Shown here: piece by piece, positions 6,523 to 13,313 of the stretch
Layout: each line of letters opens with the position of its first letter
Numbering within the stretch: the first letter of the stretch is position 1
Source: Aquifex sp.
GTDB taxonomy: Bacteria > Aquificota > Aquificia > Aquificales > Aquificaceae
Assembly (NCBI GenBank): GCA_003978875.1
Contig: QNXQ01000199.1
Coordinates: forward strand, 1-17,704
Length of the DNA stretch: 17,704 bases
Direction: 5' to 3'
Translations under genes and position numbers: made by a program
Notes under the pieces: model-generated
Told to the model about the DNA's origin: nothing
Databases searched by the model: none
Seen by the model: the letters and a program-made list of their open reading frames with translations, nothing else

Positions 6523-7847
6523 GGAAATTAAACCCTTCCCGTACTCTTCTCTATTCCTTTACGCTCCTCATAATAATAGGTGCTTTTCTTCTATACCTTC
6601 CAATTTCTACTACGCGTCCAATATCCTTTCTTAACGCTCTTTTTACAGCAACTTCCGCGGTCACAGTAACCGGTCTTGTAGTACTCGATACTTACTCTGA
6701 CTTTACACTTTTCGGAAAGATTGTGATACTTTTCCTTATACAGGTTGGCGGTCTCGGATATATGACATTGTCCACATTCTTTTTAATCCTTCTAAGGAGA
6801 AGGATAGGCTTAAAAGAAAGGTTTATTCTCGCTGAAGCCCTGGAGTATCCCAGTATACACGGATTGGTAAGATTTTTAAGGAAGGTTTTCGTCTTTGTCT
6901 TTACGGTAGAACTTACAGGTGCTCTTTTGTTGAGTACCTATTTTTCTATAAAAGGAGTAGAAAGCCCTGTTTTCAACGGTATTTTCCACGCTGTATCGGC
7001 TTTCAATAATGGCGGATTTTCAACATTCAAAAACGGACTGCTGGCTTTCAGGGATGACCTATTTGTAAACCTTGTAATATCCTTTCTTGTTATCCTGGGA
7101 GGGATTGGTTTTTTTGTAATTAACGATATTCACCTTTACCTTACAAAAGTTGTCAGAAGACTTTCAGTCCATTCAATACTTGTAATCCTCTTCTCTTGTT
7201 TTCTCATTATTTTTGGAACAGTAGGTCTAATCTTCACCGAATGGAATAATGAAGCTGGTTTATGGAAGTATAACTGGTACGAGCGTATCCTTTCTTCCTT
7301 TTTTATGAGTGTTTCTGCAAGAACTGCCGGTTTCAGCACGGTGGATTTATCCTCAATAAGTGAGTCCTCCCAATTTCTTTTAATAATACTTATGTTCATA
7401 GGAGCTTCTCCCGGAGGGACAGGCGGAGGGATAAAAACAACAACCTTTTTAGTAATTCTTCTTGCAGTTTTTTCTTACATAAGAGGTAAAGAACAAACCG
7501 TGATACTTGAGCGAAGCATCTCCGAAAGCACCATAAAGAGGGCTCTCGTCATTCTTTCTCTTTCTATATTCTTTATTACTTTGGTAAATCTTTTACTTGA
7601 CAAAATAGAGGAAAAAGATTTTCTATATACGTTTTTCGAAGTCGTTTCCGCATTTTCAACGGTGGGTCTTTCCGTAGGAAATCCCGAAGGTCTAAGTTAC
7701 TGTGCAGATTTTTCTCTTTTTGGTAAAGTTTTGATAATTATTACTATGCTCGTTGGAAGAATAGGTATTCTCGGCTTTGCTTTAGCCCTTACGGGAAAAG
7801 CTCCAGTTCAAAGGATTAAGTATCCCGAAGCGAGGATATTAGTATGA
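6516..7847 (+). CDS. ktrB: Potassium uptake channel subunit, TrkH/KtrB family
   Basis: A 443-residue polytopic inner-membrane K+ (or Na+-coupled K+) translocator. The four-fold M1-P-M2 architecture is visible from its pore loops: SAVTVTGLVVLD (about 47-58), SAFNNGGFSTF (161-171), SARTAGFSTVD (267-277) and SAFSTVGLSVGN (378-389). The filter glycines are present in all four repeats. ASPGGTGGGIKTTT (297-310) is the glycine-rich intramembrane gating loop of this family. The start is GTG 6516, the only good initiator before the first helix, and it overlaps nrdB by seven bases without a clear Shine-Dalgarno. The next gene, ktrA, overlaps by four bases, as expected for a channel with its RCK gating partner. 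The length is closer to KtrB than to the longer TrkH. Confidence 0.93.
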   Translation: MVRKLNPSRTLLYSFTLLIIIGAFLLYLPISTTRPISFLNALFTATSAVTVTGLVVLDTYSDFTLFGKIVILFLIQVGGLGYMTLSTFFLILLRRRIGLKERFILAEALEYPSIHGLVRFLRKVFVFVFTVELTGALLLSTYFSIKGVESPVFNGIFHAVSAFNNGGFSTFKNGLLAFRDDLFVNLVISFLVILGGIGFFVINDIHLYLTKVVRRLSVHSILVILFSCFLIIFGTVGLIFTEWNNEAGLWKYNWYERILSSFFMSVSARTAGFSTVDLSSISESSQFLLIILMFIGASPGGTGGGIKTTTFLVILLAVFSYIRGKEQTVILERSISESTIKRALVILSLSIFFITLVNLLLDKIEEKDFLYTFFEVVSAFSTVGLSVGNPEGLSYCADFSLFGKVLIIITMLVGRIGILGFALALTGKAPVQRIKYPEARILV

Positions 7848-8494
7848 ACCGGATATTTGCGGTAATAGGACTCGGTAGGTTTGGATTTTACGTAGCAAAA
7901 ACTCTCTCAGAACTCGGTGCGGAAGTAATCGCGGTTGACCTTGATGAACATAGGATTAAGCAAATAGCGGATTACGTTACACATGCTTATGTGGCAGACG
8001 CTTTGGATGAAAAAGCCCTCGAGGAAGCTGGAGTTTTTAATGCGGATACCGCAATAGTAAGCGTAGGACAGAACGTTGAAGCTAGCATTTTTGTGGTAGT
8101 TATTCTAAAGGAGAAAGGTGTAAAGGAAATTGTGGCAAAAGCTATAAATCAACTTCACGGTAAAGTTCTGGAAAAACTCGGAGTTATGAGGGTTGTATAT
8201 CCCGAGATGGAAACGGCGGTAAAACTTGCCCACACTCTGCTCTTCAGAGGAGTTATAGAAGAAGTGCCCTTTGCTCCCGGATACAGTATTTTTGAGATAA
8301 AAGCCCCGGAAGATTTCATAGGTAAGAGTTTAAGGGAGCTTGATTTAAGAAAGAAGTACGGAATTACGGTTATAGCTATAAAAAAGCCCGATGAAAAGGT
8401 TACGGTCAATCCGTCAGGTGAATACACAATAGAGCAGGGAGACACCCTTTTAATTCTCGGTAGTGAAGAAAATATCTTAAAATTTACCCAATGA
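7844..8494 (+). CDS. ktrA: K+ uptake regulatory subunit, RCK domain, KtrA type
   Basis: A 216-residue cytoplasmic ring-forming regulator that binds nucleotides and gates the KtrB channel. An N-terminal Rossmann-type RCK_N domain (about 1-130) has GLGRFG at 9-14 and the acidic end of strand two in AVDLD. A C-terminal RCK_C (TrkA_C) domain (about 135-216) includes IGKSLRELDLRKKYGITVIA and EQGDTLLILGSEE. It carries one RCK pair, like KtrA and unlike the duplicated TrkA of proteobacteria. ATGA overlaps join it to ktrB upstream and to the ligase-like gene downstream (ATG at 8491), so it is translated as part of the chain. Confidence 0.94.
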   Translation: MNRIFAVIGLGRFGFYVAKTLSELGAEVIAVDLDEHRIKQIADYVTHAYVADALDEKALEEAGVFNADTAIVSVGQNVEASIFVVVILKEKGVKEIVAKAINQLHGKVLEKLGVMRVVYPEMETAVKLAHTLLFRGVIEEVPFAPGYSIFEIKAPEDFIGKSLRELDLRKKYGITVIAIKKPDEKVTVNPSGEYTIEQGDTLLILGSEENILKFTQ

Positions 8495-9657
8495 AAAATA
8501 TAAAATACTATCTGCTGATATTTCTCGCTGTATCTTCCTTTGTTTCCATATCCCTATTTGAGGGAGTTGTAATACTTCTCCTACTTATATCCCTGTATGA
8601 CCTTTTAAAACACAAAACCTTTACAGGAGTACTCAAAAAGGGAATATCACTTTACACCTTTTCCACCTTATTCTCTACGATACTTTATTACCCTAAAAGG
8701 TTTGCAAAAGCCCTAGAAGAAGGTTTATTTCAGTTCATTTACTTCCTAAAAGTTGAAAAAGAAACCGCTGAAAAGTTTTCTCAAATTTATCCCAAGATAC
8801 TTCTTAGCTTCTCTATACTACTCATTCCGATAGTGCTATACAACTACTTTAAGTATGGAGATACAAAACCCATTTGGGGTGGTAGTTTTGAGGTTGGTTT
8901 CTTCTATGCCCTTTTTACTATCACGAGCTTTCTATTATTCCTTAAAGAAAGAGGAAAAAAATTTTCTTACATTTACCTAGCTTTATTTTTACTTTTTATA
9001 GGAATAATCTTTCTAACTTCCAGACGTTCTATGATATTAGCATTCCTTGTAATGTTCTACATCGTATTATTCTTATTATTTAAAAGTAATAAACTATCCA
9101 AAAAGATGTTTATAAGCTTCAACATAATCGTACTTATTTCATTTTTAAGCGGATACGCTTATTTGTCCTCCAAAGATGTAAGATTTAAAACATTTAACGA
9201 TATAATTTTAGGTAAAAAGGAACTAAACTTTCAAACGTTAAATAGAATATCCTCTGCAAGATTAACTCTCCTCTTAGACGGATTGGAAGTTATTAAAGAA
9301 GATATAAGAGAAAAAAAATTTATAAATCTACTCATAGGCCACGGAGTAAGGGCGGGCGAATACTTACATCGCAAATATGGTTTTAAAGCAGGGCGTTATG
9401 AGTCCATTTTTATAGTTTCAGAATTTATAGAGAGAGGTTTGATAGGACTGATGGGAATTTTAATGATTTATTTTTCTTATTTTAAAAGAATTATTTTATT
9501 CAGACTAAGAGAAAATGAAGACTTTTATAAGTTGATTTTAGCCGTTCCTCTGGGACTTCATCTAGTTCAAACAGTTTTTACCTATTTCTGGGATGCATTA
9601 CTTCCAATGTACCTTTTACTCTTCAAAATTTCTGAGGTTCTTGAGGATAGACGGTAA
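8491..9657 (+). CDS. O-antigen ligase / polymerase-like membrane protein (Wzy_C family)
   Basis: A 388-residue protein with about ten or more hydrophobic segments and a large hydrophilic loop (about 230-310), the layout of WaaL-type O-antigen ligases and Wzy polymerases. FLTSRRSMILAFLV matches the conserved cytoplasmic-edge motif of the family. LIGHGVRAGEYLHRKYG with nearby R/H residues and YESIFIVSEFIERGLIGLMG resemble the periplasmic catalytic loop and the following helix. It would transfer or polymerise lipid-linked glycan in the inner membrane. Linkage to KtrBA by an ATGA overlap looks like operon packing rather than shared function, although the heptose enzyme at 4309-4779 is also envelope-related. 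Its last 35 bases overlap the convergent lipoprotein gene. Ligase and polymerase cannot be told apart by eye. Confidence 0.75.
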   Translation: MKNIKYYLLIFLAVSSFVSISLFEGVVILLLLISLYDLLKHKTFTGVLKKGISLYTFSTLFSTILYYPKRFAKALEEGLFQFIYFLKVEKETAEKFSQIYPKILLSFSILLIPIVLYNYFKYGDTKPIWGGSFEVGFFYALFTITSFLLFLKERGKKFSYIYLALFLLFIGIIFLTSRRSMILAFLVMFYIVLFLLFKSNKLSKKMFISFNIIVLISFLSGYAYLSSKDVRFKTFNDIILGKKELNFQTLNRISSARLTLLLDGLEVIKEDIREKKFINLLIGHGVRAGEYLHRKYGFKAGRYESIFIVSEFIERGLIGLMGILMIYFSYFKRIILFRLRENEDFYKLILAVPLGLHLVQTVFTYFWDALLPMYLLLFKISEVLEDRR

Positions 9658-10393
9658 TTTCTAACGGCTTGCTTTCTATACCGAAACTGTTTACTGCAGT
9701 AATTTTGTAAACTGTCTTTTCATTAGGAATTTTATCTGTAAATGTTGTCTTTTTAGCAGGATTTTTATTAAGCTTCACTCCATTTTTATAAATATTAAAA
9801 CCCTTAAGATTTTCGTAATCCTTATGAAACCAGTATATTACTATTTTCCCTTTACTCAGTATATACCCGCCTGAATATGGTGGTTCAGGAACAGGGTAAG
9901 GCTTTGGAGGGATTTTTACTATTTTAGGGGAAGATTCATAACCTTTTCCCACTACTTTGGTTATCCCTATATAAAACTCTTTATACTCCTTCGGTATTTC
10001 TATTTCTTTTTGAAATTCTTTCAAGGCAGTAGGGTTTACTAAATCATCTTTTATTATCCTATAAACTCTAAAAATACCTTTTTCTAAAGGAATAATAACA
10101 ACACTTTCTTGAAATTCTTTTACAACTACATTCGGTTTTTCAAAATTAGCCTCTGGAACGCATACCTTTTTACTTTTTCCTTTAATATGTTTTACATTAA
10201 AGCAAAAGTAATTTTCACTTTTTTTATACCAAAAATTTCCGTTTTTTTCGAAACCCTTTACCTCTATATCTTCTCCGATAACGTAAACATAACTACCTAT
10301 TCTCTTTACCTGAAATTGAGGTTCAGGTAATGGTTTTGGAGGTGCCTTTATCCCACAGGATAGAAGAAATAAGAAAAAAAGGAAGAGAAACAA
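9623..10393 (-). CDS. Putative lipoprotein with fibronectin-III-like C-terminal domain
   Basis: A 256-residue protein with a short hydrophobic N-terminus and lipobox LLSCG (Cys13), followed by a proline-rich linker GIKAPPKPLPEP typical of small exported lipoproteins. The middle (about 25-160) is not recognised. The C-terminal 90 residues (VIYWFHKDYENLKGFNIYKN, later YKITAVNSFGIESKPLE) have the strand pattern and the YxxTAVxxxGxES ending of a fibronectin type III domain. It is probably anchored in the outer or inner membrane, facing the periplasm. The only plausible start is TTG 10393, because an in-frame stop lies two codons upstream. The signal therefore lacks the usual basic residues. It follows sodA by five bases on the same strand, and its 3' end overlaps the ligase-like gene by 35 bases. 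Confidence 0.8.
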   Translation of the reverse strand: MFLFLFFLFLLSCGIKAPPKPLPEPQFQVKRIGSYVYVIGEDIEVKGFEKNGNFWYKKSENYFCFNVKHIKGKSKKVCVPEANFEKPNVVVKEFQESVVIIPLEKGIFRVYRIIKDDLVNPTALKEFQKEIEIPKEYKEFYIGITKVVGKGYESSPKIVKIPPKPYPVPEPPYSGGYILSKGKIVIYWFHKDYENLKGFNIYKNGVKLNKNPAKKTTFTDKIPNEKTVYKITAVNSFGIESKPLEITVYPQEPQKF

Positions 10394-10398
10394 AATTT

Positions 10399-11040
10399 TT
10401 ATTTAATAAAATCCTTAAGAGCTTCGTAAGCTTTCATTGCTTTTTCAAATCTTTCATTTACAACATCCCAATTTATGTTCTTAAGAACTGCATCAACGTA
10501 CGGAGGTCTTTTGTTTTTATAGTCCACGTAGTAGGCGTGTTCGTAAGTATCAATTACAATTATGGGAATCAATCCGGTGAGGTTGTAGACGTTATGAGCG
10601 TCTAATCCGTTTACTACAAGTCTTCCGCTGAATATGTCAAGTCCCAGAATTGCCCATCCTCTGAATGCTATAGCAGCAGCTTTTAGTTCATTTGTACAAG
10701 CATCAAATCCTCCGAGGTCTTCTTCGATTTTCTTTTTAAGAGCTTCGGAAGGTTCTCCTTTTCCTCCGGAGGTAAGCATTCCAAAGTAAAGTTCGTGAAG
10801 AACTACACCCATATAGTTAAAAGTTTCTTCTACTTTCAACTCCCTGTATTCAGAGTAGTTTTGATTAGCTTTGCTTCTATCCGCAAAATTTTGATCCGCA
10901 AGTTTTTCTTGAATTTCGTTATACTTGGTTACATAACCCTTGTAGTGAGCCTCAAAGTGAGGTTCAATCTGTTCGTTGGAAATTCCCTCAAGGTTTTGAG
11001 GTTTCAAGTGGTCTTTTGGTTGAAGTTTGTGTACGGCCAT
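10399..11040 (-). CDS. sodA: Superoxide dismutase, Fe (Fe/Mn) family
   Basis: Cytoplasmic enzyme converting superoxide to O2 and H2O2, 213 residues. The four metal ligands are visible: H28 (IEPHFEAHYKGYV), H82 (VVLHELYFG), D164 and H168 (VIDTYEHAYYVDY). The active-site tyrosine is Y36. The absence of a signal peptide fits an intracellular enzyme. The sequence appears nearly identical to the Aquifex pyrophilus Fe-SOD as I remember it. That comparison is from memory, but it is the main reason for calling the organism Aquifex. ATG 11040 is chosen because GGAGGTG sits six bases upstream; an in-frame GTG at 11049 lies inside that site. The lipoprotein gene starts five bases after the sodA stop and is probably co-transcribed. 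Confidence 0.96.
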   Translation of the reverse strand: MAVHKLQPKDHLKPQNLEGISNEQIEPHFEAHYKGYVTKYNEIQEKLADQNFADRSKANQNYSEYRELKVEETFNYMGVVLHELYFGMLTSGGKGEPSEALKKKIEEDLGGFDACTNELKAAAIAFRGWAILGLDIFSGRLVVNGLDAHNVYNLTGLIPIIVIDTYEHAYYVDYKNKRPPYVDAVLKNINWDVVNERFEKAMKAYEALKDFIK

Positions 11041-11046
11041 TTCTAT

Positions 11047-11053
11047 CACCTCC
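11047..11053 (-). promoter_or_regulatory. Ribosome binding site of sodA
   Basis: GGAGGTG on the minus strand, six bases before the ATG at 11040, is a near-perfect anti-16S match. It settles the start in favour of MAVHKLQ over an upstream GTG inside the site. Confidence 0.8.
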
Positions 11054-11156
11054 TTATTTTTTAGCCTTCTTCTATTAGGAATTTTAACTTGAAATATTTA
11101 AAGTAAGATATGCCAAAAGTCATAAATATCGTAAAATGATATTAGGAGGGAAAAAT

Positions 11157-11342
11157 ATGGAAAAGAATATGGCTTTGTGGGACAGAATTGTAAGGGTTAT
11201 ACTGGCAATAATCTTCTTATACCTTGCCATTACAAATGGAGGAGCTTATTGGATTCTCGGTATAATCGGCATAATATTCCTGGTAACTTCTGCGATAGGA
11301 TTTTGTCCACTTTATAAGGTAGTCGGTTTTCGAACCGGGTGA
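11157..11342 (+). CDS. Small membrane protein, YgaP-type (DUF2892)
   Basis: A 61-residue protein of two transmembrane segments (about residues 12-27 and 33-48). It begins MEKNMALWDRIVRVILAI and ends SAIGFCPLYKVVGF. The N-terminal KNMxxxDRxxR and the C-terminal xxxGFCPLYKxxG are the hallmarks of the DUF2892 / YgaP-like transmembrane domain, which in some proteins is fused to rhodanese; here it stands alone. The single Cys in FCPLY is conserved in the family. Its biochemical role is not established. AGGAGGG lies five bases before ATG 11157. The stop overlaps the ruvX GTG start, so the two are coupled. It is divergent from sodA, with a 116-base gap in which I could not define promoters with confidence. 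Confidence 0.85.
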   Translation: MEKNMALWDRIVRVILAIIFLYLAITNGGAYWILGIIGIIFLVTSAIGFCPLYKVVGFRTG

Positions 11343-11740
11343 AGGTTTTAGGTATTGATTACGGAACTAAAAAAATAGGTCTGGCAATAGGAGATGAAGA
11401 GCTAAGATTAGTATCTCCTAAAGGAACAATAAGTGCAAATAATGCTATTGATAAGATTAAGGAAGTTATTAAAAAAAGTAAAGTAAAGAAAGTTGTAGTA
11501 GGTTATCCACTCACTCCTACCGGTAAGGAAGGTCAAAGGGCTAAATTGGTTAAAAAGTTTGTTGAGAAATTAAAACGAGAAATCCCAGAAGTGGAAGTAA
11601 TTCTGTGGGATGAAAGGTGGACTACCGACGAAGCTATAAGAAGATTGGAAGGGTTACCTTACAAAAAAAAGAAAGAATTAAAGGATACTATATCCGCAAT
11701 GATAATACTGGAGGAATATTTAGGCATCTCTTATTACTGA
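11339..11740 (+). CDS. ruvX: Putative pre-16S rRNA nuclease / Holliday junction resolvase, YqgF/RuvX family
   Basis: A 133-residue RNase H-fold protein, the usual length. The N-terminal VLGIDYGTKKIGLAIGDE carries the first catalytic Asp (D7). KVVVGYPLTPTGKEGQRAK is the family's VGxPLxxxGxxGxRA motif. WDERWTTDEA (D91-E92) and the C-terminal KDTISAMIILEEYL (D116) complete the acidic active site. Members have been described as 5'-end processing nucleases for pre-16S rRNA and as resolvase-like enzymes, and both readings remain possible. The start is GTG 11339, overlapping the stop of the DUF2892 gene (GTGA). The citryl-CoA lyase promoter lies over and just beyond its stop codon. Confidence 0.92.
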   Translation: MKVLGIDYGTKKIGLAIGDEELRLVSPKGTISANNAIDKIKEVIKKSKVKKVVVGYPLTPTGKEGQRAKLVKKFVEKLKREIPEVEVILWDERWTTDEAIRRLEGLPYKKKKELKDTISAMIILEEYLGISYY

Positions 11741-11765
11741 CTTTGCCTTTATCTCTTTGTATAAT
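11737..11765 (+). promoter_or_regulatory. Promoter for citryl-CoA lyase, apparently leaderless transcript
   Basis: CTGACT (11737-11742), a 17-base spacer and a perfect TATAAT (11760-11765). Initiation six to seven bases after the -10 box falls on or next to the A of ATG 11772. No Shine-Dalgarno precedes that ATG, so the mRNA is predicted to be leaderless. Inferred from the sequence. Confidence 0.6.
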
Positions 11766-11771
11766 TTTCCT

Positions 11772-12551
11772 ATGGCTGAGAAGAAGTGGAAAACAGCTAT
11801 ATCTACCCATATTAACCATGAACCTTATATAAGAGGCTACAGACTTCTTGACCTGGTAGGAAATCTGACTTTCTCAGAGGCCATTTATTTACTTCTCAAA
11901 GGAGAACTTCCCTCGGAAGCAGAAGCCAAAATGATGGATGCAATATTTGTATCCGTAATTGAACACAGCATAGCTCCTCCTTCCGTAATAGCCACAAGAG
12001 CTGTAATAAGCGGTGGAAACTCTCTTAACGTAGGTGTAGGAGCGGGTATTCTCGCATTCGGAAGTGCCCACGGAGGAGCCCTTGAAGATGCAATGAAATT
12101 CATGCAAGAAGGAGTTGAAAGCGGAAAACCTGTAGAGGAAATAGTAAAAGAGTATCTCTCCCAAAAGAAACCCATTCCCGGATACGGTCACAGATACTAT
12201 AAGGAGTACGACCCAAGAACAAGGAGACTTTTTGAGTTGGCGAAAAAGTACGGATTCTGCGGAAAGCATTGTGAATTTGCTCAAAAAGTTGAGGAAGAAA
12301 TTTACAAGCAGAAAGGTAAGAGAATTGTCTTGAATGTAGATGGTGCTATTGCAGCAATTACATCCGATATGGGCTTTGACTGGAGACTGGGTAAAGGTTT
12401 CTTCATAATCGGAAGAGTACCGGGACTGGTAGCTCACGCCTATGAGGAACTTACCCAAGAAAGACCCTTCTCCAAGAGACTTTCCGAAGGTGAATATGAA
12501 TATACCGGCGTAGAACCAAGGGAATTGCCCGAAGATAAAAGGAAAATATGA
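11772..12551 (+). CDS. ccl: Citryl-CoA lyase (citrate-synthase-like, reductive TCA cycle)
   Basis: A 259-residue member of the citrate synthase superfamily, far shorter than citrate synthase (about 430). In Hydrogenobacter thermophilus, a relative, such a short protein is citryl-CoA lyase, which splits citryl-CoA into acetyl-CoA and oxaloacetate in the reductive TCA cycle after citryl-CoA synthetase has acted. The catalytic residues are conserved: H65 (EHSIAPPS), H100 (GSAHGGALEDA), H140 (PIPGYGHRYY) and D190 (LNVDGAIAAI). R215 lies in IIGRVPGLVAHAYEE. It is cytoplasmic and lacks the N-terminal part of citrate synthases. Automated annotation may call it gltA. ATG 11772 is selected over TTG 11757, which lies within the promoter. 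The stop overlaps the next ATG (ATGA). Confidence 0.88.
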   Translation: MAEKKWKTAISTHINHEPYIRGYRLLDLVGNLTFSEAIYLLLKGELPSEAEAKMMDAIFVSVIEHSIAPPSVIATRAVISGGNSLNVGVGAGILAFGSAHGGALEDAMKFMQEGVESGKPVEEIVKEYLSQKKPIPGYGHRYYKEYDPRTRRLFELAKKYGFCGKHCEFAQKVEEEIYKQKGKRIVLNVDGAIAAITSDMGFDWRLGKGFFIIGRVPGLVAHAYEELTQERPFSKRLSEGEYEYTGVEPRELPEDKRKI

Positions 12552-13051
12552 GAAATATACTTCCCGCCTTTCTCGCTCTTATACTTTTCGGATTGCTCGT
12601 TTATATAGGAATTGAGCAGGATAAAGGACTACATAAATCTCAGAGTTCATTAATAGGGAAACCGCTTCCAGATATAAAGCTCAAAACCTTTGAAGGTAAA
12701 GAGGTTTCCTTAAAAGAGTTTCACGGAAAGGTAATCCTTATAAATTTTTGGGCTACCTGGTGTCCACCGTGTAGGGAGGAGTTTGCCTTATTTAAAAAGT
12801 TATACGAAAAGTATAAAGACAGAGGGTTTGTAATCCTTGCTATAAACACTGACCCTGAAAATTTAGCGGAATTTCTCAAGGAATACCAGCTCCCGTTCCC
12901 TGTTTTAATAGCAAATGACGAAGTTATGGAAATTTTTCCTCTGCAGGGACTTCCTACCTCGTTCCTGGTAAACAGAGAAGGGATTGTAGTAAAGGAAAGG
13001 AAGGGAATATATAGAGAGCTTGAGAAAGACCTGTTACAAATGTTGAAGTAA
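12548..13051 (+). CDS. Membrane-anchored thioredoxin-like protein, TlpA/ResA family
   Basis: A 167-residue thiol-disulfide oxidoreductase. A single N-terminal hydrophobic segment (about 3-22) acts as an uncleaved anchor or signal, placing the thioredoxin domain in the periplasm. The active site is FWATWCPPCREE (C72-x-x-C75) and the cis-proline is in GLPTSF (P136). The domain begins with IGKPLPDIKLKTFEGKEVSL, typical of the AhpC/TSA-Redoxin subgroup that includes ResA. These proteins reduce cysteines of apocytochromes c or oxidase copper sites. The heme A and heme O synthase genes just downstream make a role in oxidase or cytochrome maturation likely. It is coupled to ccl through an ATGA overlap, although metabolically unrelated. 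Confidence 0.9.
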   Translation: MRNILPAFLALILFGLLVYIGIEQDKGLHKSQSSLIGKPLPDIKLKTFEGKEVSLKEFHGKVILINFWATWCPPCREEFALFKKLYEKYKDRGFVILAINTDPENLAEFLKEYQLPFPVLIANDEVMEIFPLQGLPTSFLVNREGIVVKERKGIYRELEKDLLQMLK

Positions 13052-13088
13052 AGTTAATCATTTCATGCTATTATTCTGTTATAGTGCC

Positions 13089-13313
13089 ATGAGTGAGAAT
13101 GGAAAGAAGTATATAACAGCATTAATTCTTATATGTATAGCTCTATTTTCTATGTTATTCACAATATACGCATACATAAAATATCCTGAAAATAGAGAAA
13201 CGTTTATAAAACGTCTTGAAAATGCAAGGACTTCAAACATATTTAGGGAAATTAGAGAAATGAGAATGAAAAAAGGAGGAGAAAATGAATCAATCGGAGT
13301 TTCTGAGGAATAG
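13089..13313 (+). CDS. Small single-helix membrane protein of unknown function
   Basis: A 74-residue protein from ATG 13089 (MSENGKKYITALILI); an alternative in-frame ATG at 13065 gives 82 residues. One strong hydrophobic segment (about 8-29, ALILICIALFSMLFTIYAYI) is followed by a basic and acidic amphipathic tail with FIKRLENAR and FREIREMRMKKGG. The positive tail suggests an N-out/C-in single-pass inner-membrane protein. I do not recognise the family. It overlaps the start of ctaA by 29 bases and carries the ctaA Shine-Dalgarno (AAGGAGGAG) within it, so it belongs to the heme A / oxidase group. It may be a small oxidase or assembly subunit. The reading frame ends cleanly and codon use resembles the neighbours. 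Confidence 0.6.
   Translation: MSENGKKYITALILICIALFSMLFTIYAYIKYPENRETFIKRLENARTSNIFREIREMRMKKGGENESIGVSEE

Noticed and set aside
11054..11156. Promoters in the gap between sodA and the DUF2892 gene
   Set aside because: TAAAAT and TTAAAT boxes exist on each strand, but no partner -35 with acceptable sequence and spacing could be fixed. Promoters are likely but not placeable.
11889..12458. Long minus-strand open frame opposite citryl-CoA lyase
   Set aside because: It is antisense to a clearly conserved enzyme, has low-complexity Ser/Tyr/Phe-rich sequence and no recognisable domain or start signal.
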